From Microbacterium paraoxydans (GTDB taxonomy: Bacteria; Actinomycetota; Actinomycetes; Actinomycetales; Microbacteriaceae), in the NCBI RefSeq assembly GCF_020524545.1, contig NZ_JAIVLG010000012.1, positions 1-62,793 on the forward strand: a stretch of DNA of 62,793 nt, written 5' to 3'. The position numbers and the translations under genes are program-made. The notes beneath the pieces were generated by a model, which saw only the letters and a list, made by a program, of their open reading frames with translations, was not told the DNA's origin and did no database searches. This document shows positions 51,801-60,294 of this stretch, piece after piece; within the stretch, counting starts at the first letter, position 1; each line of letters begins with the position of its first letter.

Positions 51801-54761
51801 CAGGACAACGTCACCCTGATCGACCAGCCGCCGCTCGTCTCGGCGGAGAAGAACGCCACACCCGCGACGGTCACGATCCCCGAGTCGGCCGATGTCGATC
51901 CCGCGAACTACCCGAACGTGACGTTCGACATCACGGCCAGGAACGACAGCACCGCCCGCGCCTCCTATATCCGGCTGACCGACCCGATCCCCTGCGCTGC
52001 GGGTGCTGCCGAGCAGTGCGTGAGCCCGCCGGACGCCTGGGCGGACGACCCCTTCGACGGCGCCGACTACGACCCGGACACCAACCCCTACGAGCACCTC
52101 GACGTGCAGTCGCTCGCATTCACCTTCCCGGCCGATCAGGTCGACCCGGCCGCATCGACCGTGACCCTCTGGGACCGCGCGACGGATGGCACACTCTCCA
52201 CCCGCACGCTTTCGATCACCGACGCGGGAGCGCTCGCCGTCGGTGAGCTTGCCACCGTCGTCGGCGTCGGCGTGGTCTTCCACGGCATCGATCCCGCGAC
52301 CGAGGGCGGCAGCATCCGGGCCGGGGAGGATCTGGGCATCGAGATCGTCACCAAGGTGCGCCAGTACGAACGCTCGAACGCAGCCCAGCTCGTCGAACCG
52401 GGTACTGTCGCCAACGACGTCATCGCCCAGTCCTACGACCCCGTCCTGACGCCGTCGGGAAGTGCATCGACGCCCAACGACACCGCGAACGACACCGTGG
52501 TGCTGGTCAGCGCCCTGCTCGACGCGACGCTCGCGAAGACCATCGATCCGGACGCGATCCTCGAGACCGAGCTCGACGACCCCGTCACCGTGACGCTGGA
52601 GGCGACGGATGGCGCGTCGACCGCAGCGACCCAGCAGGTGACCATCACCGATGCGGATGAAGACTTCTGGAACGGCGTGCAGCTCGCCTCCGACCCGGCG
52701 CTGACCACCGTGCTGCCCGCGGGCGCCGATCAGGTGCGGATCGATGCGCTCGTGGGTTCCAGCTGGGTGGAAGGTGCGTTCGCGGCGACCGCAGCGCTCC
52801 CCGCCGGTACCGATCCGGCGCAGATCGTCGGCCTCCGAGCGGTGTTCCGCAACGCCGCCGGCGAGGTCTTCTCACGCACCGCCCCTCCGGAGGATTGGAC
52901 CGCGCAGCTCGCCTTCGACGTGATCGTGCTGACGACCCAGCGCGACGGATCCGCGCTCGCGCTGCCGTCCACGCTGCCGAACGCGGCGACGGTCGTGAGC
53001 GAGAGGCTCGATGGGCTGTTCGCCGACGCAGATGCGCACGCCGACGCCGAATTGGCGATCGACCCCGGTACGCACGAGATCGACGTCGTCAAGTCGCAGC
53101 CCGGATCGAGTCACGTCGTCTCCATCGGAGCGAGCCTGCCGTGGACGCTGCAGTTCACGAACACCGGGACCGGATTCCTGACGATCGACCAGCTTCAAGA
53201 CACGCTCCCCGAGTACCTCGATTGGGACTTCTCTCCGCCGATCTATCAGACCTCTGCGGGCGGGACGCTGTCGACGGACGTGTCCGCATTGATCGACGAC
53301 ACCGGGAAGAACGTGACGTTCACCTGGCCGGAGGGCGGTGACAGGATGTCTCCCGGCGAGGTGTTCACGATCACCGTGAATCTCGTGCTCGCTCCGGGGC
53401 TCGCTCTCGACGGTTTCACGACCAACACCTTCGTCGTCACCACCGATGAGGAGCTCACCGCGTGCACCAACACGTCCGGGAACGGCGAGGGCATCGTGCC
53501 CGACCTCGACCCCGACCAGTGCGGCACGACGAACTACGTGCAGCCGTCGCCGGGCGGATCTCTCGCCGCATACAAGTACGTCAAGGGTGAGGTCGACGGT
53601 GACCTGGTCGACGGTCAGGTCAACCTGAACAACCCCGACGCCGCCTGCCCGCTGGATCCGGACGGCTACACCCGTACGCCGTGCGCTGCCTACACGGCGG
53701 TCGGCGCGACGGACGACTGGCGGCTCTCCGTCGTGAACAGCGGGACCGTCGGCTTCGAGACCGTGTCGATCGTCGATCCGCTGCCGCGCATCGGCGACCG
53801 GATGCTCGCGACCGGCGCCGCGCGCAACAGCACGTTCGACCCGGTGCTCCTCCCGGAGTCGCTCGCCGCGAACCTCCTCCCCGCCGGAGCGACCGTGTCG
53901 CTCGACGTGACGACGTCCGCGTCGCCGTGCGTCGGGACCGGCTCCAGTTCGGCGTGGTTCGGGGATCTGCTCTGCGACACCACCGCCACCTGGGTGCCGG
54001 TGCTCTCGTACGCGGGAGCGTGGGAGGAGGTCACCGGCATCCGGGTCACGATCGACTTCACCGCCACTGTGGCCGGCTCCTTCGCGCCGGGTCAAGTGCT
54101 CGCGCTGCACTACGAGACGCGGAACGTCCCGGAGTCGACCGCGTACCCCGACCTCGCCCCGATCACGGTTCCCGACGCCGGCGGTTTCGCGTGGAACCAG
54201 ATGGGCGCCGTGGGGACCGACGCAGGCGGACGCGAGTACTCCGTGGCCCCTGTCCAGGCCGGCGTCACGCTGTTGGACGGCGATCTCGGGGTGCAGAAGG
54301 TCGTGGCCGGTGACGCCGACCGGGCGCCCGTCGCCTTCGAGTTCCTGGTCGAGTGCACGGTCGCCGGGGCTCCGCTGGTGCTCCCGGACGACGGCATCCT
54401 CCGCGTCTCCAGTGCGAACGACCTGCGAGCGCGTCTCGACGGACTCCCCCTCGGGTCGGTGTGCCAGGTGTCCGAGACCGGAGCAGTGGGCGCGTTCGGC
54501 GAGGGATCCCGGATCAACGACGGTCAGACCGTGACGATCACGACACCGGCCACCGACGGCGCGGAACCGCCGTTCTCCCAGATCGCCGCGATCACGAACG
54601 TGTATCCCGTCCTGCCGCCGGAACCGGATCCGGGCGGTGGCGGCGGCCTGCCGTCGACGGGGCTCGATGGGCCTTCCGCGTCCCTGTTCGCCGGGATCGG
54701 AGTGTTGCTCCTCCTCGCGGGCGGTCTCCTGATCGGTCGGCGGCGTTTCAGAACCGCGTAG
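48801..54761 (+). CDS. Giant LPXTG-anchored surface protein with DUF11-like repeats
   Basis: This 1986-aa secreted protein has a signal peptide (FLVAFVAIFGLVGAGLAVPL, cut near AQAAE). About ten tandem Ig-like modules of the DUF11 type follow, each opening with a Lys-bearing strand (LRIDKRVDD, GVEASKSWTP, VDVLAGKTITPG, GVTLDKQITPGG, GVDANKRWVD, PLVSAEKNATP, DATLAKTIDPD, IDVVKSQPGSS, LAAYKYVKGE), then a DUF5979-like domain (LGVQKVVAGDADRAPVAFEF). A Gly-rich linker leads to the sortase signal LPSTG, a hydrophobic helix and RRRFRTA. It would be covalently attached to the cell wall and could serve adhesion. ATG 48801 has an in-frame ATG two codons later. G+C is visibly higher than in the island. 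Confidence 0.92.
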   Translation: MSMTSRPADHRLRRFLVAFVAIFGLVGAGLAVPLAAQAAESSLRIDKRVDDLDTQDSLQPGDEFTYTVDLVCDDVDCLNVVLTDTLPAEFAGFQFVGSSYTPSTLPLTATTTGCVEEGGVPVEVSDDCTVQVVFQQPVDGGIGLEAGGTLKLSVVLRAPLDLPADWAYNGDTVTNTATADWDNGPGDVPATIQDSADAVVTVETVIGVEASKSWTPASQQFDPGVTSTITVGAQNQSNIGGDSLVIQEPTSAVDGAATLGADNPFRIVDFQGFGATTLPPDATTVQVDVYVYDDGAGTWGWQPGAPGATPELPAGVAPEDVGGIRLTYAGGTIASDAAASTGFTVGQRETDRNDASSLATGDAVTNDITSTVNAPGGATASDDATAPYEIGPLTVDVLAGKTITPGELAAGGEASAELTATNTSNGPVQSLTISDLDFFDADMVFGGFPSGIDYPTGATGGTITWYIDGTAQAPIAFVDGETPIPPVGTVTGFAIEFTGQIPATTVATVDVAIEPGLSLVSEAEPTHQRTNTIDVTATNDVGTADSEASDDIGVYYPQIGVTLDKQITPGGAVEPGNSVVASLTATTQTGVAQVDSTEIVVEDTWREGQTDDFWNAFDVVAIAPTQVPPNTTATAEYQRPDGSWVTLATVSTGATAATFQMSRAEFAAALTPPDVPSDVTGVRFTFDNPDGFPQGFSVVPNVVFEARSDLRDGTGPTDPRDDPEDEQSAQVPTVYENEASAQSHGEVDGLPDGIDSDVVTDQDTIGVQTPATGEGEGVDANKRWVDASDKITDVDFLDAQSGAIVSTRNEWRTGAPGVESLTLSDPATAPGDDPPGAATTVFQAFDLLAIDPVTLADDPLLAWDDITEIQLFVGGAWTPIAAPGGSWMGPDGFLGYTLSPEQSAGTTGVRLVYEPDDTARAASTDLTRPEPGSGLATSAVGQYRPTFLTWELRNVVRDDTVTSDRWVSADENYNDPDPGIIWNSLRGDWTTAAGTGSDIDQDNVTLIDQPPLVSAEKNATPATVTIPESADVDPANYPNVTFDITARNDSTARASYIRLTDPIPCAAGAAEQCVSPPDAWADDPFDGADYDPDTNPYEHLDVQSLAFTFPADQVDPAASTVTLWDRATDGTLSTRTLSITDAGALAVGELATVVGVGVVFHGIDPATEGGSIRAGEDLGIEIVTKVRQYERSNAAQLVEPGTVANDVIAQSYDPVLTPSGSASTPNDTANDTVVLVSALLDATLAKTIDPDAILETELDDPVTVTLEATDGASTAATQQVTITDADEDFWNGVQLASDPALTTVLPAGADQVRIDALVGSSWVEGAFAATAALPAGTDPAQIVGLRAVFRNAAGEVFSRTAPPEDWTAQLAFDVIVLTTQRDGSALALPSTLPNAATVVSERLDGLFADADAHADAELAIDPGTHEIDVVKSQPGSSHVVSIGASLPWTLQFTNTGTGFLTIDQLQDTLPEYLDWDFSPPIYQTSAGGTLSTDVSALIDDTGKNVTFTWPEGGDRMSPGEVFTITVNLVLAPGLALDGFTTNTFVVTTDEELTACTNTSGNGEGIVPDLDPDQCGTTNYVQPSPGGSLAAYKYVKGEVDGDLVDGQVNLNNPDAACPLDPDGYTRTPCAAYTAVGATDDWRLSVVNSGTVGFETVSIVDPLPRIGDRMLATGAARNSTFDPVLLPESLAANLLPAGATVSLDVTTSASPCVGTGSSSAWFGDLLCDTTATWVPVLSYAGAWEEVTGIRVTIDFTATVAGSFAPGQVLALHYETRNVPESTAYPDLAPITVPDAGGFAWNQMGAVGTDAGGREYSVAPVQAGVTLLDGDLGVQKVVAGDADRAPVAFEFLVECTVAGAPLVLPDDGILRVSSANDLRARLDGLPLGSVCQVSETGAVGAFGEGSRINDGQTVTITTPATDGAEPPFSQIAAITNVYPVLPPEPDPGGGGGLPSTGLDGPSASLFAGIGVLLLLAGGLLIGRRRFRTA

Positions 54762-54782
54762 CATCCGAGCGGGGCAGCGTGG

Positions 54783-55754
54783 TCAGGCGCCGGACCGTGT
54801 TCCCGCGTCTGCGGACGTGGGGAGCGGTCGTCGCGGGATCCAACACGAGACCCGGTCGCGGTAGGCGCGGAACGCCGAACCGAATCGGTCCTCGAGATCG
54901 GCCTCCTCGAGCGGGCGGACCAGCGCGTTCCACACGAGGGAGCCGCTGAGTGCATAGAGGACCACCAGCCAGGAGCCGATCATCAGACCGATGGCCACGC
55001 CCTGAGCGATCCCGCCGATCGCCATCGGATTGCGGACGAAGCGGTACGGGCCCGAGATCACGAGCCGGCGGGGCGTCGACGACGGCAGCGGTGTCCCGGC
55101 CCCTTGCACGGCCATCGCGGTGGACGACCAGGTCGAGAGCGCGAACGCCGCGGCGAACAGGACGGCTCCGCCGACGCGTACAGCAGGGGGGAAGACGAGC
55201 TGCAGTCCCCAGCGCCACTCCATGCCCGCGATGACCGCAGGCAGCGCGACGAGGAACGTCCCCGAGAAGACGAGCGTCTGGAGCGTGGTCTTGGACACGA
55301 GCGTCTTGGCACTGGCCTCCGGAGCCGGGCGGAACCGGAACGGCCCGACCAGCAGCCACTCCGACGGTACGCGTCCGAGGAGGAGGACGACTGCGGCAGC
55401 CGTCGACCCCGCCGCCGCCGCGACCATCAGCAGGGCTCCCCAGCCCGCGGTCGCCGTCACCGTGGCGTACACGGCCATTCCGACGGTGACCAGCACGGTC
55501 CAGGGCGCCGCGACCCAGACGGCCTTCCGCAGCCCGCATGCGATGAGGGCGGACGCGATCACGAAGAGCGGGATGTCCAGCGCAGCGACGATCCCGACGT
55601 CGAGCCCGCCCAGCGTCGCGGTGCGCACGGCCGGAAGGGTGAACACCGCGACCCACCAGGCGGTGCCCGCGACGGCTTGGAAGGCGAAGTAGAGGCGCCC
55701 CCAGGTCGCGGCGTTGATCGGGGTGGACGCCGATGGTCGCTGGGTCGCCGTCAC
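54783..55754 (-). CDS. Membrane methyltransferase, isoprenylcysteine O-methyltransferase/PEMT-like
   Basis: This 323-aa protein has about eight hydrophobic segments. The C-terminal part reads SGPYRFVRNPMAIGGIAQGV then LVRPLEEADLEDRFGSAFRA YRDRVSCWIPR, the SAM-binding pattern of the ICMT/PEMT family (RNPMY...E..L...FG..Y..Y...V..WIP). The N-terminal half (about 170 aa) is an extra membrane domain of unknown role. It is convergent with the LPXTG gene and 46 bases from the ChaA stop. Confidence 0.82.
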   Translation of the reverse strand: MTATQRPSASTPINAATWGRLYFAFQAVAGTAWWVAVFTLPAVRTATLGGLDVGIVAALDIPLFVIASALIACGLRKAVWVAAPWTVLVTVGMAVYATVTATAGWGALLMVAAAAGSTAAAVVLLLGRVPSEWLLVGPFRFRPAPEASAKTLVSKTTLQTLVFSGTFLVALPAVIAGMEWRWGLQLVFPPAVRVGGAVLFAAAFALSTWSSTAMAVQGAGTPLPSSTPRRLVISGPYRFVRNPMAIGGIAQGVAIGLMIGSWLVVLYALSGSLVWNALVRPLEEADLEDRFGSAFRAYRDRVSCWIPRRPLPTSADAGTRSGA

Positions 55755-55800
55755 AGCGGCCAGTCTAGGTGGACCGTCCGTTCGACCGGGAGGCGACGGC

Positions 55801-56952
55801 TCAGCTGAACAGCACGACGAGATACACGGCGAACACCACGAGGTGTGCGGCTCCGTGCATCGCCGTCACGCGACGGGCGGCGAAGGTCGTCACCGAGAGC
55901 AGCAGGGTGACGGCGAGCATCAGCAGGTTCGCCGGAGATTCAGCAAGAACCACGGTCTGGCCGGTGAACATCCCGATGATCAGCACTGCCGGGATGGTGA
56001 GTCCCACCGTCGACACCAGGGCGCCGTGGCAGAGGTTGCTCACGCGCTGGACCTCGCCGCCGAGGGCAGCCCGGACGGCGGTGATGGACTCGGGCAGGAA
56101 GACGATGCCCGCGATGAGGACCCCGGCGAGGGCTACCGGGGCGCCGAGACGTCCCAGCCCGTCGTCGAGAAGTGCCGCCATGTCGTGCGAGAGCAGCACG
56201 ATCGGGATGACGGTGACCACCAGCAACGCGAGACGGACGAGGACCTCCGTGCGGTGCTCGGCCACGACCTGACGGATCCCCCGGCCGGCTTCGGTCTCTT
56301 CCTGATGCCGCGGGGTCTGCAGCAGGCGCGGGTCGACCTCGGTGAAGTCGCTCGCCTGCGCCCCCATCTGCCGGTACAGGAAGAACGCGTACAGCAGGAC
56401 GGTGAGGAGGAAGATCGGGATCTCCTGCGCGGTCGTGAAAGACCCGTCCGTGCCGATGAGGGCCGGGAGGCCGAAGGCCAGCGCGATGAGGACGATGAGC
56501 ATCGACAGATACGCCGACGTGCCGGTGCGGTTGTGCGCCATGCCGCGGTGGCGGAGTCCGCCGAGCAGGAGGGCGAGCCCGATCACGAGATTCAGGATGA
56601 TCATCGCGACGGCCATGACGGAATCGCGCGCGATGGTGGCGTGCTCGCCAGGACCGAGCATGACCGCCGAGATCAGGATGACCTCGATGACAACGATCGA
56701 CAGCGTCAGGACGAGCGAGCCGTAGGGGTCGCCGAGTCGATGGGCGAGGGCCTCGGCCTGCTTCACCACACCGAACGCGCACACGAGGATCACCGCGATG
56801 ATCGCGCCGAGGGCGCCCACGAGGACCGGTGCAGGCACGGGGGCGGCCAACACCGGGTGCAGCAGGAGGAGGGCCGCGAAGGCACCCCATCCGAGGACGA
56901 TGCGGACGATGTCCGTGCCGCTGATCAACTGTCTGAGCTCTGTGCGTGACAT
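55801..56952 (-). CDS. chaA: Calcium/proton antiporter
   Basis: This 383-aa CaCA-family exchanger has two repeated halves: one with SLVLTLSIVVIEVILISAVM, where the acidic residue sits in the alpha repeat, and one with GVLIAGIVFLPESITAVRAA. It fits ChaA, which expels Ca2+ and Na+ for protons. The frame is open upstream, but ATG 56952 has AAGGAG 9 bases before it and begins a typical membrane N-terminus. A hydrophilic loop (about residues 205-235) separates the halves. Confidence 0.93.
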   Translation of the reverse strand: MSRTELRQLISGTDIVRIVLGWGAFAALLLLHPVLAAPVPAPVLVGALGAIIAVILVCAFGVVKQAEALAHRLGDPYGSLVLTLSIVVIEVILISAVMLGPGEHATIARDSVMAVAMIILNLVIGLALLLGGLRHRGMAHNRTGTSAYLSMLIVLIALAFGLPALIGTDGSFTTAQEIPIFLLTVLLYAFFLYRQMGAQASDFTEVDPRLLQTPRHQEETEAGRGIRQVVAEHRTEVLVRLALLVVTVIPIVLLSHDMAALLDDGLGRLGAPVALAGVLIAGIVFLPESITAVRAALGGEVQRVSNLCHGALVSTVGLTIPAVLIIGMFTGQTVVLAESPANLLMLAVTLLLSVTTFAARRVTAMHGAAHLVVFAVYLVVLFS

Positions 56953-57149
56953 CGCGGGACTCCTTCGAGGTGGGGTCGTCCCCGAATGGTGATCACGATC
57001 GGGTCGTCCCGATCGCGACGGCGCGTCAGCGCTGTGAATCGCGCGGTCCATTCTAGCAAAAATTTCCCGGTCAGGAGGAAATTTGACTTCCTTGGGCAAC
57101 GGGCTATGGTCAGAGGTTACGCCAGCCACAGAAGGGGAAGCGAGCAACC

Positions 57150-57284
57150 ATGTCAGGCAAGTCCATCCAGGGTCGAGGAAGCAAGAAGGCGCCGCAGCTC
57201 ACTCTCAAGGAGAAGCGTGCGGCCAAGCGCGAGAAGAACGCACCAGACGAGTTCCTGAAGCCCCGCAAGGGCGCGAAGGGCTGA
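57150..57284 (+). CDS. 44-aa lysine-rich conserved protein
   Basis: ATG 57150, behind GAAGGGGAAG, encodes MSGKSIQGRGSKKAPQLTLK and then EKRAAKREKNAPDEFLKPRK. I associate this very basic small protein with Microbacteriaceae genomes. Its size and charge suggest nucleic-acid or ribosome binding, but the function is unknown. It is divergent from chaA. Confidence 0.75.
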   Translation: MSGKSIQGRGSKKAPQLTLKEKRAAKREKNAPDEFLKPRKGAKG

Positions 57285-57402
57285 GTGAACTCCGTCCCGG
57301 CGGGGGTGACGGGGCCGGAATCGCGTCGCCTCCGCCGGGCCTCAGGGAGAAGCCCCCTTCCCGAGGGCGGATTCGAGCACGCCGATGGTCTTCATCGCAC
57401 CC

Positions 57403-58416
57403 TCACTCCCCTGAGCTCTGGCGGAACCGCCGTTCCCAATCGCGCAGCTCCGAGCGGCCGATGAGGGAGTCCAGCGACACCTGGAAGAGCAGCCCCTTGC
57501 GGGCGTTGACCTGCTTGATGTTGTCGACGATCTGCGTCGTCACGCCCGTCAGCGCCTCGCGCACTTCACCGATGCGCTCGCCCGGGGCGTCCCACAGATC
57601 AGGGCGCGTCAGCAGATCGAGCAGGTAGTCGGGTTCCAGGGCTGCGACGAGGCGTGCGAGCTTGTCGGAGTACTCGGCTTCCGCGAGCGCGATCTGGTCG
57701 GTCTCCGCTTTGGCATCGAGCCGGGTGAAGAGCTGCTCGACGTGCGAGGCGAGCGCATCGATGCCGCGCGCCGTCTCCGTAGCGGTCGGGGAGTTCGGCA
57801 GGTTCGCATAGTCGCTGCGGAGTTCGCGCAGACGAGTCACCCGGAGGCGGATGCCGGGAGGCACCGGGTCCACCGCCGTCAGGGGATCAGGCCTGCGGCG
57901 TCGTCGGGCGAGAAGCGCGATCGCCGTCCCCGCGGCGGCCACCAGCACGGCGCCCCCGATGATCACGGGGAGCAGCCAGTCCGCTCCTCCCCCACCGGCA
58001 CCCGCTCCGGGCGAGGACGGCGTCTCGTCGACGATCTGCTTTACGGTCTCGACGAGCGCGGTCTGCGTGTCGCCGTCCGCGGCCGTCTCGTTCGTGTTCG
58101 CGATGAACAGGGCCTGATCGGCGGCGAGCGTTGTGGAGGCGGCCTGGAGGTCGTCCCCGATCGCGAGCACCACGGTCGGCTGATCAGCGGCTCCGACGAG
58201 CCTCTCGAGGATGTAGGTGCTGTACGGGCTGTCGATGCCGGCATCTTGCGGCAGCACCACGACCGCGACCGATCCATCGGAAGGCACGACTCCCGTCAGC
58301 GCTTCGGTCATCCCGGAGCTGTCGGAAACGGCGGGCGACACGTACACGTCCCCCGCTCCGAGACCAGCGATCGCGTCGTCGATCCAGCCGGAGCCGGATG
58401 CCGTGGTGCTGATCAT
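57403..58416 (-). CDS. Membrane protein with N-terminal TPM/Rv1476-like domain
   Basis: This 337-aa protein has an extracytoplasmic alpha/beta domain (about 10-135, DDAIAGLGAGDVYVSPAVSD, VAVVVLPQDAGIDSP, TVVLAIGDDLQAAST), a single membrane helix (about 147-168, WLLPVIIGGAVLVAAAGTAI), then a basic stop-transfer and a long helical cytoplasmic domain. This is the layout of the Rv1476-type (DUF6676) proteins of actinobacteria. No signal peptide is seen before the first domain. GAGGTGG precedes ATG 58416, overlapping the end of the VWA-protein gene region, so both are in one operon. Confidence 0.7.
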   Translation of the reverse strand: MISTTASGSGWIDDAIAGLGAGDVYVSPAVSDSSGMTEALTGVVPSDGSVAVVVLPQDAGIDSPYSTYILERLVGAADQPTVVLAIGDDLQAASTTLAADQALFIANTNETAADGDTQTALVETVKQIVDETPSSPGAGAGGGGADWLLPVIIGGAVLVAAAGTAIALLARRRRRPDPLTAVDPVPPGIRLRVTRLRELRSDYANLPNSPTATETARGIDALASHVEQLFTRLDAKAETDQIALAEAEYSDKLARLVAALEPDYLLDLLTRPDLWDAPGERIGEVREALTGVTTQIVDNIKQVNARKGLLFQVSLDSLIGRSELRDWERRFRQSSGE

Positions 58417-58423
58417 GACCACC

Positions 58424-60262
58424 TCAGAAGTTGTTGATCACGGAAGCGAAGACGAGGTCGATGCGTTCGGCGTCCGAGGCGTCGAACATCTGGCCTCCGG
58501 TGGCGTCGGCGATACGCTGCAGGGCCGAGGTGTCGGCACCGGATCCGTAGGCGATCGGGAAGATGCGAACGGGTGCGTCGGTGCCGCCCTCCTTCGAGCT
58601 CCTTCCGATCTTGGCGATCAGCGAGTCGAGTGACGTGGTGGAGTCGGTGTCCTCCCCGTCGGAGAGGACGACGATCGCGTTGATGCGTCCGGGTTCGGCA
58701 CGCTCGCTCATGGCCTCGTACGCGGTGAGGACCGCGTCGTACAGCGGCGTGCCGTTGCGCTGCGCGTACCGGAGATCATCGAGCGAGGAGTCGAGCTTCT
58801 CGCCGTCGGCACCCAGCGGCGTCACGCGACGCAGTACCTGGACACCCTCGCCTGCCGTGGAGTCGACATCGGTCGTGAACGCCCAGACGCCGATCTCATC
58901 GGTTGAGCGGAAGTGGTCGAGTGTCGTCTGCGCGCCCTGGATCGCACCGTCCAGGCGTGAGCGTCCGTCGCCGATCGGCTCGTCCATCGAGCCTGAGATG
59001 TCGATCAGCTCCAGCACCGAGGAGGGTTTGCGCACCTGGGTCCACTGGTCGATGGCGGTCGAGATCACATCCACGTCGGGCTTGGGCAGCGTCACAGCGG
59101 GCTGAGCCGGGTCGACCCCGAAGGTCGCGGTGAACAGGTCGCCCAGCGGGACCGAGTCATCGAGCGGACGGAATCCGTACTCGGGGAGGATCTCCTGGGC
59201 CGCCTTGCTCTGCAGGAAGGCGGCGAAGGCCTCACCGGCGGTGCGCTGCTCCGCTGTCACCCACTCGGCGCCGAGCACGGTGACAGGGTTATCGGACCAC
59301 ATCGAGCCCCCGGACGGGTAGACGGCGACGAGCTTGGTCTTCGGCGGGGTCAGCGTCTCCCCCGGCTGGACGGTGTGGGAGTCGGGGTTGCCCTTGTTGT
59401 AGTTGAGGAGCGATGTTTCCTCGAGCGCGACGGCCGACACGTACGCGGAGCCGTTGGCGCCGTTCTGCGTCTCGTCGTACAGGGTCGAGAGCACGTTGCC
59501 GGTGGTGTCGCCGTAGTGGATCACGCACTCCTCGAACACGCGCGAGAAGTCGGCGGCGGCGTCGACATCTGCAGCGGTGAGACCTTCGTTCTTGTCGGAC
59601 GCCTCATAGGACTGCATCAGGATCGTCGAGAGACCGGTGGTCGAGGTGTTCGGGTTGGTCTTCGAGATCTTGAACGCGCCCCAGATGTCCTTTCCGACGG
59701 TCCCCCATCCGTCGGGGTCCTGGCACAGGCCCTCGAGGTCGGTGATGCTGATGGGCTCGTCCGGCCACCCGAGAGCCTTGGCCATCGGTTCGGGCATCCC
59801 GAACACGACCGGAGTTCGTGTGAATGACGCCGGCGAGCCGACGATGTTCGCCGAGGTCGCGGCGCTCACGCGGTCGGTCCAGACCGTCGATGCCGGCGAC
59901 CACAGCGTCGGCCACAGCGCACGGTCGTCGGTCGGCCAGTCCTCGCCGGCGGTGAGGTAGCGCGCGGCGTTGCCGGACGACACGTTCGTCGGCCGCACCG
60001 TGGCGCACGTGTCGAGCGCCTTGTGCTCTGGAGAGTCCTTGAAGGCGGCCGCGAGCTCGTCGAGCATGTTGACCTTCTCCGAGGACGTCGCGATGGCGAT
60101 ATGCGTGCACCCGTCGTCGGGGAAGCCCTGGTTCTCGGAGGGGGTCGGCACCTCTTCCCCGCCCACGCACGCTGCCAACGCCAATGCGAGGACGGCCGCC
60201 GTCGCCAGCGCGGCGCTCGTTCGCCGAGGGATGTCTCTTCGTGCAGTGCGTGGCGCGCTCAT
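58424..60262 (-). CDS. VWA-domain lipoprotein fused to a substrate-binding-like domain
   Basis: This 612-aa protein has a lipoprotein signal (VLALALAACVGG, Cys32) and an extracellular solute-binding-like domain (about 50-390, with SSEKVNMLDELAAAFKD and LPEYGFRPLDDSVPLGDLF). The C-terminal von Willebrand factor A domain (about 410-610) has the MIDAS motif LIDISGSMDEP and IVVLSDGEDTDS. It is anchored to the outside of the membrane and probably binds a protein partner. It is the first gene before the Rv1476-like membrane protein (gap 7 bases), a likely partner. Confidence 0.88.
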   Translation of the reverse strand: MSAPRTARRDIPRRTSAALATAAVLALALAACVGGEEVPTPSENQGFPDDGCTHIAIATSSEKVNMLDELAAAFKDSPEHKALDTCATVRPTNVSSGNAARYLTAGEDWPTDDRALWPTLWSPASTVWTDRVSAATSANIVGSPASFTRTPVVFGMPEPMAKALGWPDEPISITDLEGLCQDPDGWGTVGKDIWGAFKISKTNPNTSTTGLSTILMQSYEASDKNEGLTAADVDAAADFSRVFEECVIHYGDTTGNVLSTLYDETQNGANGSAYVSAVALEETSLLNYNKGNPDSHTVQPGETLTPPKTKLVAVYPSGGSMWSDNPVTVLGAEWVTAEQRTAGEAFAAFLQSKAAQEILPEYGFRPLDDSVPLGDLFTATFGVDPAQPAVTLPKPDVDVISTAIDQWTQVRKPSSVLELIDISGSMDEPIGDGRSRLDGAIQGAQTTLDHFRSTDEIGVWAFTTDVDSTAGEGVQVLRRVTPLGADGEKLDSSLDDLRYAQRNGTPLYDAVLTAYEAMSERAEPGRINAIVVLSDGEDTDSTTSLDSLIAKIGRSSKEGGTDAPVRIFPIAYGSGADTSALQRIADATGGQMFDASDAERIDLVFASVINNF

Positions 60263-60294
60263 GCGCCTAGGCTACCCAGGTACCGACCTGGCGA

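Noticed and set aside
48756..52283. 1175-aa minus-strand open frame
   Set aside because: It is the reverse-strand shadow of the LPXTG gene, Arg/Asp-rich without domains, a known artefact of high-G+C coding sequence.
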